Shown here: positions 1 through 6,071 of the stretch, piece by piece
Numbering within the stretch: the stretch's first letter is position 1
Layout: each line of letters starts with the position of its first letter
Program-made: the position numbers and the translations under genes
Assembly: GCA_030151985.1 (NCBI GenBank)
Contig: JASLDZ010000408.1
Span: 1-8,173, forward strand
From: Caulobacteraceae bacterium
GTDB lineage: Bacteria > Pseudomonadota > Alphaproteobacteria > Caulobacterales > Caulobacteraceae
Direction: 5' to 3'
DNA: 8,173 bases
The notes under the pieces: generated by a model
What the model was told of the DNA's origin: nothing
Seen by the model: the letters and a program-made list of their open reading frames with translations, nothing else
Databases searched by the model: none

Positions 1-99
1 GCCCAGCAGAAGCTGATGCAGGACGCGCTCGGCCCGCTCGCAGGCATGGCGGGCGGCCTGCCGGGCGGCTTCCCCGGACTGCCTAAGATGGGGTTCTGA
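1..99 (+). pseudogene. ybaB: Second, partial copy of the 3' end of ybaB (inverted duplicate)
   Basis: An open frame running in from the left edge encodes 32 residues (starting AQQKLMQDAL, ending PKMGF) and stops at TGA 97-99. The peptide is identical to residues 85-116 of the complete ybaB on the opposite strand. The DNA differs in this stretch only at base 84, a synonymous Pro codon change (CCT here, CCG in the other copy). Because the window begins inside the repeat, it cannot be told whether a whole second gene lies to the left or whether only this tail exists. It could be a true tail-to-tail duplicate, a broken fragment, or an assembly or amplification fold-back at a contig end. The coding identity is seen; its biological reality is uncertain. 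Confidence 0.6.
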
Positions 100-264
100 G
101 CGGGCCTGTCGGCGATCAGGCCGCCGCCCCCGCCGCGCCGCAGGCCTGATCGCCGGCAGGCCCGCTCAGAACCCCATCTTCGGCAGTCCGGGGAAGCCGC
201 CCGGCAGGCCGCCCGCCATGCCTGCGAGCGGGCCGAGCGCGTCCTGCATCAGCTTCTGCTGGGC
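1..264. repeat. Long near-perfect inverted repeat centred on base 132.5
   Basis: Bases 1-122 are the reverse complement of 143-264 with only two mismatches (84 against 181, 109 against 156). The arms are separated by a 20-base GC-rich centre (123-142). The arms contain the ybaB 3' ends plus 23 bases beyond each stop codon. The left arm is cut by the window edge, so the true length is unknown. In RNA the inner part (about 100-122 with 143-165) would form a strong hairpin just after the - strand ybaB stop, which could act in termination, but no U-run follows it. Fold-backs like this also arise by template self-priming during amplification or assembly. Confidence 0.9.
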
Positions 265-516
265 GGCGTCGAGCTTGGCCTTGGCGTCGGCGTGGGCGGC
301 GACCAGGAGGTCCTGCGCCACCTCCGCCTCGTCAGGCGAGAGCAGGCTGGGGTCGATCTCCACCTTCGCCAGCTCGCCCATGCCCTTCAGCCTCACCTTC
401 ACGAGCCCGGCGCCCGACTGGCCCTCGGCGGTGACGTCGGCCATCCGCGCCTGGGCGTCGGCCATCTTCTGCTGCAGGCCCTGCGCCTGCTTCATCATCG
501 CGCCGAAGTCCTTCAT
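166..516 (-). CDS. ybaB: YbaB/EbfC family nucleoid-associated protein
   Basis: A 116-residue protein of the YbaB/EbfC family: small dimeric proteins that bind DNA without strict sequence preference and are thought to act in the nucleoid or in recombination linked to RecR. The N-terminus MKDFGAMMKQAQ followed by a Gln/Ala/Lys-rich helix (about 7-30), the central beta segment with VKVRLKGMGE (39-48) and VEIDPSLLS, and the C-terminal helix (about 62-95) are typical, as is the length. The Gly/Pro-rich tail (95-116) is usual in alphaproteobacteria. The ATG lies three bases after the dnaX stop, and an AGGA ribosome binding site lies inside the end of dnaX, so the two genes are very probably co-transcribed and coupled. 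The usual third partner, recR, is not downstream; the inverted copy of the gene end is there instead. Confidence 0.93.
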   Translation of the reverse strand: MKDFGAMMKQAQGLQQKMADAQARMADVTAEGQSGAGLVKVRLKGMGELAKVEIDPSLLSPDEAEVAQDLLVAAHADAKAKLDAAQQKLMQDALGPLAGMAGGLPGGFPGLPKMGF

Positions 517-519
517 CGC

Positions 520-2427
520 TCAGTCCTGCTCCGCGTCCAGGTAGTCGGGGTCGTAGCCGGGGTCGCCCTCCTCCCGCTCGGGCGGCCCGTCGTCGGAGGC
601 CTCGTCGTCCTCGCGCGGGGCGGCGGACGCGGCCCCGGCCGAGGCGTCCACGCCGGGGGTCGTCACCGCCACGATCTCCGCACCGGGAAAGGCCGCCAGC
701 AGCGCCTGGACGAAGGGGTCGCCCTCGACCTCCGCCCGCTCGGCCGCGCGCAGCCGCGCCTCGCGCTCCCGCACGGTCTCCTGGGCGGGTTCGTCGTGGC
801 GGACCTCGACGAACCAGGGGCGGCCGGTCCAGTCCTTGAGCCGGCCCGCGAGCTTCTTGGGCAGCTCCTCCGGGGCGCCGTCGCGCAGGCTGATCGTCAG
901 GCGCGGGGCGGCGAAGGCGATGGGGCGGACCCAGTGCTCGACGTCGTACTTCAGCGCCGCGTCCCGCTTTTCCTCGATCAGGGCGATCATGGCGGCGAAG
1001 GTCTGCGGCCCCTCGGGTTGCGGCGGCGCCTGCGGGCGAGGCTGGGCCTGGGCGTAGGCCGTCGCGCCGCCTCCGCCGGACGCCGCCCGCACGCCCCCTC
1101 CCCCGCCGCCCGGTGAGGGCCCAGCCGGAGCGCGGCCGTCCTGCAGCGCCTTCAGCGCCTCCTCCGGCCCCGGAAGCTCGGCGGCGTAGGCGAGGCGGAT
1201 CAGCGCCATCTCCACCGCTGCGGCGGGATCGGGCGCGCGGCGCACCTCGTCGGACGCCTTCAGCAGCATCTGCCAGACGCGCGACAGCGAGGCGACGGAC
1301 GCCCGGCCGCCCACCTCCGCCAGCACGGCGGCCTGGTCCTTCGGCAGCCCCAGCGCGTCCGCGCCGATGGCCTTGGCGATCGCCGCTCCGTGGGCGTGCT
1401 CCAGAAGGTCCAGCGCCACCTGCCCGGGGTCGGCCCCGTAGCCGTAGAGCTCGCGGAACAGGCCGATGGCCGCGCCCGCGTCGCCGCGCATCACCGTCTC
1501 GAACAGGCTCAGCGTGCGGCCGCGGTCGGCCAGGCCCAGCATGTCCCGCACCTCGCCGGCGCTGACGGGCGATCCGGGCCGCGCCTGCACTATCGCCTGG
1601 TCGAGGATGGAGAGCCCGTCGCGCACCGAGCCCTCGGCCGCACGCGCGATCAGCGCCATGCCGTCCGGCTCGACGCTCGCCCCCTCCTTCGCGGCGACCC
1701 GCGACAGGTGGCCGCCCAGCACCTCCGGCTCCACCCGGCGCAGGTCGAAGCGCTGGCAGCGGCTGAGGATGGTCACCGGCACTTTCCGGATTTCGGTGGT
1801 GGCGAAGATGAACTTGGCGTGGGCGGGCGGCTCCTCCAGCGTCTTCAGGAGCGCGTTGAACGCCGCCGTCGAGAGCATGTGCACCTCGTCGATGACGTAC
1901 ACCTTGTAGCGGGCCTCGACCGGCGCGTAGCGCACGCTGTCCAGGAGCTCGCGCATCTCGTCGACCTTGGTGCGGCTGGCGGCGTCGAGCTCCAGCACGT
2001 CCATATGCCGCCCCTCGATGATGGCGCGGCAGTGCCGGCCCTCCACGGACAGGTCGACCGAGGGCGCATGGACGGTGTCGCTCTCGTAGTTCAGCGCCCG
2101 CGCCATCAGGCGGGCTGTGGTCGTCTTGCCCACTCCCCGCACGCCCGTGAGCATGAAGGCGTGGGCGATGCGGCCGGTGGCGAAGGCGTTGGTGAGCGTG
2201 CGCACCATCGCCTCCTGCCCGATCAGGTCCTCGAACGTGCGCGGCCGGTACTTGCGCGCGAGCACCTGGTAGGCGGGCGCGTCCGCCGCCGGAGAAGGCG
2301 CGGCGGTGGGAGAGGGGAGGTCGGCCGCGGGTGCGGGGCCGCCGAACATGTCGTCGGTGTCGGGGTCGCGCTCGGGAAGCTCTTCGGCCTCCAGCGCGTC
2401 CAGATCCCAGGGGGCGTCGTCAGACAT
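520..2427 (-). CDS. dnaX: DNA polymerase III subunit gamma/tau
   Basis: A 635-residue clamp-loader ATPase that loads the beta clamp and, as tau, ties the polymerase cores and helicase together in the replisome. An acidic, Pro/Ala-rich N-terminal extension (1-52) precedes the AAA+ core beginning at YQVLARKYRP. Walker A is GVRGVGKT (95-102), Walker B VYVIDE (176-181), the SRC arginine-finger motif is at 222-224, and the sensor 2 region is GSVRDGLSILDQ (266-277). The collar domain runs to about 420, followed by a Gly/Pro-rich linker (about 433-474), the tau-specific C-terminal region (about 475-590) and an acidic tail. The usual four-cysteine zinc cluster after Walker A appears reduced to one Cys (C133). 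No clear programmed frameshift site for a short gamma form was seen. The ATG has only a weak GAG-type ribosome binding site. The gene sits downstream of ffs and is followed by ybaB after three bases. Confidence 0.97.
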   Translation of the reverse strand: MSDDAPWDLDALEAEELPERDPDTDDMFGGPAPAADLPSPTAAPSPAADAPAYQVLARKYRPRTFEDLIGQEAMVRTLTNAFATGRIAHAFMLTGVRGVGKTTTARLMARALNYESDTVHAPSVDLSVEGRHCRAIIEGRHMDVLELDAASRTKVDEMRELLDSVRYAPVEARYKVYVIDEVHMLSTAAFNALLKTLEEPPAHAKFIFATTEIRKVPVTILSRCQRFDLRRVEPEVLGGHLSRVAAKEGASVEPDGMALIARAAEGSVRDGLSILDQAIVQARPGSPVSAGEVRDMLGLADRGRTLSLFETVMRGDAGAAIGLFRELYGYGADPGQVALDLLEHAHGAAIAKAIGADALGLPKDQAAVLAEVGGRASVASLSRVWQMLLKASDEVRRAPDPAAAVEMALIRLAYAAELPGPEEALKALQDGRAPAGPSPGGGGGGVRAASGGGGATAYAQAQPRPQAPPQPEGPQTFAAMIALIEEKRDAALKYDVEHWVRPIAFAAPRLTISLRDGAPEELPKKLAGRLKDWTGRPWFVEVRHDEPAQETVREREARLRAAERAEVEGDPFVQALLAAFPGAEIVAVTTPGVDASAGAASAAPREDDEASDDGPPEREEGDPGYDPDYLDAEQD

Positions 2428-2470
2428 CGCCGCTCATCATGCAGGCTTTAGGCGCGGCGGGGGAAGGGCG

Positions 2471-2574
2471 AAGGTGGAGACTGGACGACGACCCGAAGCG
2501 GAACTCGTTACGGCTGCTTCCTTCCGGACCTGACCGGGTTGGCGAGGGCATCGCCCGACGCCAGCCTCCGCCCC
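2471..2574 (-). ncRNA. ffs: Small (4.5S-type) signal recognition particle RNA
   Basis: The minus strand carries the hallmark SRP domain IV sequence GGTCAGGTCCGGAAGGAAGC (within 2512-2535) with its GGAA tetraloop and the asymmetric internal loop that binds the Ffh M domain. The ends of the transcript pair: GGAGGCTGG (2561-2569) with CCAGTCTCC (2476-2484) gives a 9-bp closing helix with one G-U pair. The resulting length of about 95-104 nt fits the short bacterial form lacking an Alu domain. The RNA works with Ffh and FtsY to deliver nascent membrane proteins to the translocon. The exact ends are estimated from pairing; the 3' end could lie between 2465 and 2476. It ends about 45 bases before dnaX on the same strand. 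No clear terminator lies between them, so read-through into dnaX is possible. Confidence 0.93.
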
Positions 2575-2575
2575 G

Positions 2576-2604
2576 TATATCGCCCGCCTGGGCGCCCGCC
2601 GCAA
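2576..2604 (-). promoter_or_regulatory. Putative promoter of ffs
   Basis: On the minus strand a TTGCGG box (2599-2604) lies 17 bases from a GATATA box (2576-2581). A start site about seven bases downstream would fall near 2569, exactly where the closing helix of the SRP RNA begins. The agreement of spacing and RNA end supports the call, but each box departs from consensus, and no experimental start is known here. Confidence 0.5.
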
Positions 2605-2664
2605 CCCGCCACGCGGCGAGCGAAGGGGCCATGGCGGGAGCCCGCGTTAACCCTGTTCGGGAGC

Positions 2665-2676
2665 CGCCGATCGGCG
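2665..2676. other. 12-bp perfect palindrome in the divergent intergenic region
   Basis: CGCCGATCGGCG is a perfect self-complementary 12-mer between ffs and the cell-wall hydrolase gene. It could be an operator for a dimeric regulator, but palindromes this short occur by chance in GC-rich DNA. The rest of 2605-2778 shows no gene that I can support. Confidence 0.25.
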
Positions 2677-2704
2677 TGCCGTAATCGCGCCCAAGTTCCG
2701 CCGC

Positions 2705-2733
2705 GTGACTCATAGGGCCTCGCCGTGTATAGG
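2705..2733 (+). promoter_or_regulatory. Possible promoter of the SleB-type hydrolase gene, with a GANTC site
   Basis: GTGACT (2705-2710) and TATAGG (2728-2733) are 17 bases apart, which would start transcription near 2740 and leave a leader of about 40 bases before the GTG start. Each box matches consensus at four of six positions. GACTC (2707-2711), a GANTC site of the type methylated by CcrM in Caulobacter relatives, overlaps the -35 box. TTAACCCT (2647-2654) resembles the CtrA half-site TTAACCAT at seven of eight positions. Cell-cycle control is therefore possible but unproven. Confidence 0.3.
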
Positions 2734-2778
2734 CCCGCCCATCGGCAGCGTCCGTGAGACGCGCTCGGACTACAATCA

Positions 2779-3840
2779 GTGAATTTTGGACACTCTACGG
2801 CGCGCCAGGCGCTGAAGCTTGGCGTTGTCTTCGGCGCGTTCTCGACGCTGGCGGCGTTCGGTCAATTGGCGGATGCGAACGTCTCCGAGACGGCCGCGCT
2901 GCACGCCAGGATGGCTCCCCTCGCGGCGAAGATCGGCGGCGACTTCTCGGACGCGGCCCTGGCCCGCGCGCTGGGCGTCGACCCCAAGACCTTCAGGGAC
3001 TCCGGCTCCAGCGGCGGCGGCGGCGACCTCGCGCCGAACCCGATGCTGGCCGACCTCGGCCCCGCGAGCCTGGCGGGGCTGAGCGCCGCGCAGGCGCGCC
3101 TGGTCAACGCCTCGGCCCCCTTCGCCGACCCCGCGCCCGCCGCCGCCAAGCCTTTCGTGCTCACCGGCCCGGCCGCCGACCAGAAGCGCGCCATGACCTG
3201 CATGACGCAGGCGGTCTACTTCGAAGCCGGCTCGGAAAGCGTCGACGGCGGCCGCGCGGTGGCCCAGGTCGTGTTGAACCGCATGCGCAACACGCTCTTC
3301 CCCCATTCGGTGTGCGGCGTGGTGTACCAGGGCTCGAACCTGCCGACAGGCTGCCAGTTCAGCTTCACCTGCGACGGCTCGCTGTCGAAGCCCGTGGCGG
3401 GCTGGGCCTGGGACCGGGCGAAGCAGATCGCGCACGACGCCTTGCACGGGCGCGTGTTCGCCGCCGTGGGCCTGGCGACGCACTACCACGCGGACTACGT
3501 CGCGCCGTACTGGCGCTCCAGCGTCAGCAAGGTCGCGCAGATCGGCGCGCACATCTTCTACCGCTGGCCGGGCGAGCTGGGGCAGCCGCAGGCGTTCACC
3601 GCCGCCTACGCCTCGCACGAGCGGATGGGCGCGCCGCCCGCGCCCCTGGCCGCGCCGCAGGACGCCCTGACGCTGGCCTCGGCCGCGCGCGGCGCCGACG
3701 GCCGCGTCCACGCCGAGCTGCGCCTCGCCGCCGCCGAGCCCCCGCCCGCCGCGCCCAAGGCGACCCCCGTCCCGATCACCGACCGGCCGCCTCCGCTGGC
3801 GGTGCCCGCTTTGGCGGCCGCGGCGACGCCTGCCGCCTAG
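2779..3840 (+). CDS. Exported SleB-type cell wall hydrolase (Hydrolase_2 family)
   Basis: A 353-residue protein starting at GTG; an in-frame TGA at 2755-2757 and no ATG in between leave this as the only upstream start. The N-terminus has a basic stretch and a hydrophobic segment (about 13-29) with a possible signal peptidase site near ADA-N (31-34), so export to the periplasm is likely. Residues 41-135 are Ala/Gly/Pro-rich and not recognised. The catalytic domain (about 137-265) matches the SleB/CwlJ-like Hydrolase_2 family: CMTQAVYFEAGSE (141-153) with the probable catalytic Glu149, VAQVVLNRM (161-169), FPHSVCGVVYQG, CQFSFTCDG (192-200), and ATHYHADYVAPYW (233-245). Four cysteines (141, 179, 192, 198) could form disulfides. 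The Pro/Ala-rich tail (about 285-353) is low complexity. Such enzymes cleave peptidoglycan glycan strands; outside spore formers the exact role is usually unknown. The gene diverges from ffs-dnaX. Confidence 0.88.
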   Translation: MNFGHSTARQALKLGVVFGAFSTLAAFGQLADANVSETAALHARMAPLAAKIGGDFSDAALARALGVDPKTFRDSGSSGGGGDLAPNPMLADLGPASLAGLSAAQARLVNASAPFADPAPAAAKPFVLTGPAADQKRAMTCMTQAVYFEAGSESVDGGRAVAQVVLNRMRNTLFPHSVCGVVYQGSNLPTGCQFSFTCDGSLSKPVAGWAWDRAKQIAHDALHGRVFAAVGLATHYHADYVAPYWRSSVSKVAQIGAHIFYRWPGELGQPQAFTAAYASHERMGAPPAPLAAPQDALTLASAARGADGRVHAELRLAAAEPPPAAPKATPVPITDRPPPLAVPALAAAATPAA

Positions 3841-3849
3841 GAGCATGAT

Positions 3850-3999
3850 CTCCCCCATGCCACGCATGGGGGAGTACGGCGGAGCCGGGAGGGGGCCGCG
3901 CGATAGCGCGGAAGACGCGTGCGCTCGCGCTGTTCCGCGCCCTATGGGCGCGGCCCCTCCACCGCTTCGCGGTCCCCCTCCCCATCTGCGATGGGGAGG
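3850..3999 (+). repeat. Dispersed multi-hairpin repeat, copy 1
   Basis: About 150 bases composed of consecutive hairpins. A: CTCCCCCATGC (3850-3860) pairs with 3864-3874, loop CAC. A small CGGC-GGA-GCCG hairpin follows. C: CCGCGC (3896-3901) pairs with GCGCGG (3906-3911). D: GCGC (3921-3924) pairs with 3927-3930. E: CCGCGCCC (3935-3942) pairs with 3946-3953, loop TAT. F: ACCGC (3961-3965) pairs with 3969-3973, loop TTC. B: CCTCCCCATC (3977-3986) pairs with 3990-3999, loop TGC. An alternative fold pairs GGGGCCGCGC (3892-3901) with 3948-3957 around GCGCGGAA (3906-3913) with 3933-3940. It begins nine bases after the hydrolase stop and ends just upstream of the nudC promoter. Resembles REP/BIME-type intergenic elements; the family name is not known to me. 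Confidence 0.9.
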
Positions 4000-4003
4000 A
4001 TCG

Positions 4004-4029
4004 ATGACCGGCGCCCGACGCGCTAGAAC
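4004..4029 (+). promoter_or_regulatory. Putative nudC promoter, probably giving a leaderless mRNA
   Basis: ATGACCG (4004-4010) matches the Caulobacter housekeeping -35 consensus TTGACGS at five of seven positions. GCTAGAAC (4022-4029) matches the -10 consensus GCTANAWC at all positions. The 11-base spacer is within the 10-14 range known for that consensus. The expected start site falls at about 4035-4036, on the nudC ATG itself. The box is part of a GAACGCGTTC palindrome (4026-4035). Confidence 0.6.
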
Positions 4030-4035
4030 GCGTTC

Positions 4036-4965
4036 ATGCCGCTGACCGCCTTCGCCAACACCTTCGCCGGCAACCCGCTGGAGCGGGCGAGCGAGCGGAG
4101 AGGCGACGCGGCCTGGATCGCCGATCGCCTCGCCTCCCCCGATGCGCTGGTGCTGCCGCTGTGGAACGGCCAGGTGCTAGCCGAGCCCGGGCCGGGCGGC
4201 GCGCCGCGGCTGGCCTACGCCCCCGGCGGCGCCGCGCGCGAGCTGGCGGACGCGGAGCGCACCCTGTTCCTGGGCTTGTGGAAGGACACGCCGGTGTTCG
4301 CCGTGGATCTCGAGGGCGCGGGAGACCCCGCCGCCGCGCCGCCGCTCGCCGGCTACGGCGCGTTCGAGGAGCTGCGGCCGCTCGCCGCCGTGCTGGCGCC
4401 GGGCGAAGCGTCCATCGCCGCCACCGCCAAGGCGGTGTTCGAGTGGCGGCGTCGCCATCGCTTCTGCTCCAACTGCGGGTCGGCCTCCGAGGTCGCGGAC
4501 GCAGGCTGGAAGCGCCGCTGCCCGGCTTGCGGGACCGAGCACTTCCCGCGCACCGATCCCGTGGCGATCATGCTGGCGGTGCGCGGCGAGCGGTGCCTCC
4601 TAGGCCGACAGGCGGTGTGGCCGCCCGGCATGTTCTCGGCGCTGGCCGGCTTCATCGAACCCGGCGAGACCATCGAGGAGGGCTGCGCGCGCGAGCTGAA
4701 GGAGGAAGCCGGGCTCGACGCGCTGAGCGTGCGCTACCACTCGTCCCAGCCCTGGCCTTTCCCGTCGTCGCTGATGATCGGCCTGATCGCCGACGTGGCC
4801 GACGGCGAGGCTCAGATCGGCGACCACGAATTGGAGGCGGTGCGCTGGTTCACGCGCGAGGAGGCGGCGCGACTGGTCGCCGGAGAGCCGATGGACGGCT
4901 GTTTCGCCCCGCCGCCCCTCGCCATCGCGCACCAGCTCCTCAAGGCCTGGGCGCACGGCGGCTGA
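4036..4965 (+). CDS. nudC: NAD(+)/NADH pyrophosphatase NudC (Nudix hydrolase)
   Basis: A 309-residue Nudix hydrolase that splits NADH into NMNH and AMP; family members also remove NAD caps from RNA. Visible features are an N-terminal domain (about 1-125, including the conserved-looking FAGNPLERAS), a zinc ribbon with C144-x2-C147 and C162-x2-C165, the complete Nudix box from G205 to L227 (GFIEPGETIEEG, then RELKEEAGL), and the NADH-specific motif SQPWPFPSSLM (237-247) after it. It is longer than the E. coli enzyme (257 residues) at the N-terminus, as is usual in alphaproteobacteria. The ATG is fixed by an in-frame TAG twelve bases upstream, which lies inside the -10 element; no ribosome binding site is seen, consistent with a leaderless transcript. 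trpS follows 43 bases later but seems to have its own promoter. Confidence 0.95.
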   Translation: MPLTAFANTFAGNPLERASERRGDAAWIADRLASPDALVLPLWNGQVLAEPGPGGAPRLAYAPGGAARELADAERTLFLGLWKDTPVFAVDLEGAGDPAAAPPLAGYGAFEELRPLAAVLAPGEASIAATAKAVFEWRRRHRFCSNCGSASEVADAGWKRRCPACGTEHFPRTDPVAIMLAVRGERCLLGRQAVWPPGMFSALAGFIEPGETIEEGCARELKEEAGLDALSVRYHSSQPWPFPSSLMIGLIADVADGEAQIGDHELEAVRWFTREEAARLVAGEPMDGCFAPPPLAIAHQLLKAWAHGG

Positions 4966-4972
4966 GCCGCGC

Positions 4973-5002
4973 GTGACAGGGCCGCCGCTCCGCCGCTAGA
5001 CA
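4973..5002 (+). promoter_or_regulatory. Putative trpS promoter, probably giving a leaderless mRNA
   Basis: GTGACA (4973-4978, five of six to TTGACA) stands 17 bases before the CTAGAC hexamer inside GCTAGACA (4995-5002), which matches GCTANAWC at six of eight positions. The element ends six bases before the GTG start, the same distance as at nudC. The expected start site is about 5008-5009. It overlaps the gap between nudC and trpS, where no ribosome binding site is evident. Confidence 0.5.
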
Positions 5003-5008
5003 ACGGCC

Positions 5009-6058
5009 GTGACCACGCCCGCCCCCTCCCCCTCCGCTCCCCCCGCCTATGTGGGGCCTCGCCGCATCCTGTCCGGCATCCAGGCGTCGGGCTCGCTGCA
5101 CCTGGGCAACTACCTGGGAGCGCTGAAGCGGTTCGTCCCGCTGCAGGAGCAGGCGCCGACCTTCGTGTTCGTGGCCGACCTGCACGCCATCACCCAGTGG
5201 CAGGACCCCAAGCTCCTGGCCGCCCAGACGCGCGAGATCGCCGCCGCCTACCTGGCCTCCGGCCTCGACCCGAAGCGCACGACGATCTGGCCGCAGTCGG
5301 CGGTGGCGGGGCACGCGGAGCTGAACTGGATCCTGGACTGCACCGCCCGCGTCGGCTGGCTCGACCGCATGACCCAGTTCAAGGACAAGTCGGGCAAGGA
5401 CAAGGAGGGCGCCTCGGTCGGCCTCTACGCCTACCCCGTGCTGCAGGCGGCCGACATCCTGCTCTACAAGGCCACCCAGGTGCCCGTGGGCGAGGACCAG
5501 AAGCAGCACCTGGAGCTGACCCGCGACATCGCCCAGAAGTTCAACCAGGATTTCGACGCGCCCGGCTTCTTCCCCCTGCCCGACCCCCTGATCGAGGGTC
5601 CGGCACCGCGGGTGATGAGCCTGCGCGACGGGACGGCGAAGATGTCCAAGTCGGACCCCAGCGATCAGTCGCGCATCAACCTCCTGGACGACGCGGACAC
5701 GATCGCGAAGAAGTTCAAGCGCGCGAAATCGGACGCCGACCTCCTGCCCGAGACGGTGGAGGCGCTGGCGGGACGGCCCGAGGCGGCCAACCTCGTGGCG
5801 ATCTACGCCGCGCTGGCCGACGTGACGAAGACCCAGGCGCTGGAGCGGTTCGCGGGCAAGGGCTTCGGCGCGCTGAAGCCGGAGCTGGCGGAGGTGGCGG
5901 TGGCCACGCTGGCTCCCGTCACCGCCGAGATGGGCCGCCTGATGAGCGACCCCGCCGAGATCGACCGCGTGCTCCGCGACGGGGCCGAGCGCGCCCGGGC
6001 GGTGGCCGAGCCGGTGATCGCCGAGGTGAAGGACATCGTGGGGTTCTGGCGGGGGTAG
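5009..6058 (+). CDS. trpS: Tryptophanyl-tRNA synthetase
   Basis: A 349-residue class I aminoacyl-tRNA synthetase that charges tRNA-Trp with tryptophan using ATP. It has the class I signature in its TrpRS form, GSLHLGNYLGALK (28-40), the AMP-binding KMSKS loop within AKMSKSDPSDQSRI (210-223), and the typical GEDQKQHLELTRDIAQKFN segment (161-179). Length is normal for the bacterial enzyme. A Pro/Ala-rich leader of about 17 residues precedes the conserved RRILSGIQASG. The GTG at 5009 is preceded by an in-frame TAG at 4997-4999; a GTG at 5051 is a possible alternative that would remove 14 residues and still keep the catalytic fold. The stop is followed after 13 bases by copy 2 of the hairpin repeat, and the gene converges with the DUF1176 gene. 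Confidence 0.97.
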   Translation: MTTPAPSPSAPPAYVGPRRILSGIQASGSLHLGNYLGALKRFVPLQEQAPTFVFVADLHAITQWQDPKLLAAQTREIAAAYLASGLDPKRTTIWPQSAVAGHAELNWILDCTARVGWLDRMTQFKDKSGKDKEGASVGLYAYPVLQAADILLYKATQVPVGEDQKQHLELTRDIAQKFNQDFDAPGFFPLPDPLIEGPAPRVMSLRDGTAKMSKSDPSDQSRINLLDDADTIAKKFKRAKSDADLLPETVEALAGRPEAANLVAIYAALADVTKTQALERFAGKGFGALKPELAEVAVATLAPVTAEMGRLMSDPAEIDRVLRDGAERARAVAEPVIAEVKDIVGFWRG

Positions 6059-6071
6059 ACGCGCGGATCCT

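Noticed and set aside
960..1120. Possible programmed frameshift in dnaX (GGAAAAG at the EEKRD codons, or G-runs in the Gly-rich linker) to make a gamma form
   Set aside because: No canonical A-AAA-AAG heptamer in the right frame and no clear stimulatory arrangement; G-runs are expected from Gly codons at this GC content.
292..2451. Long + strand open frames opposite ybaB and dnaX (such as 292-1116 and 1390-2451)
   Set aside because: They lie antisense to well-recognised genes, have Arg/Gly/Ala/His-rich compositions typical of shadow frames in GC-rich DNA, and show no recognisable domain.
2655..2672. LexA-type box (GTTC-N7-GTTC) near GTTC at 2655-2658
   Set aside because: The second half-site is absent at the required spacing.
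2420..2713. A 97-codon - strand frame between dnaX and the hydrolase gene
   Set aside because: It runs through the whole SRP RNA gene and overlaps the dnaX start; its composition is not protein-like.
2771..2776. TACAAT as a -10 box for the hydrolase gene
   Set aside because: It matches consensus well but ends only two bases before the GTG start, so transcription would begin inside the coding region, with no good in-frame start before the signal peptide core.
3850..3999. CRISPR array or intrinsic terminator as an explanation for the intergenic repeat
   Set aside because: There are no regularly spaced direct repeats with unique spacers, and the stems are not followed by U-runs.
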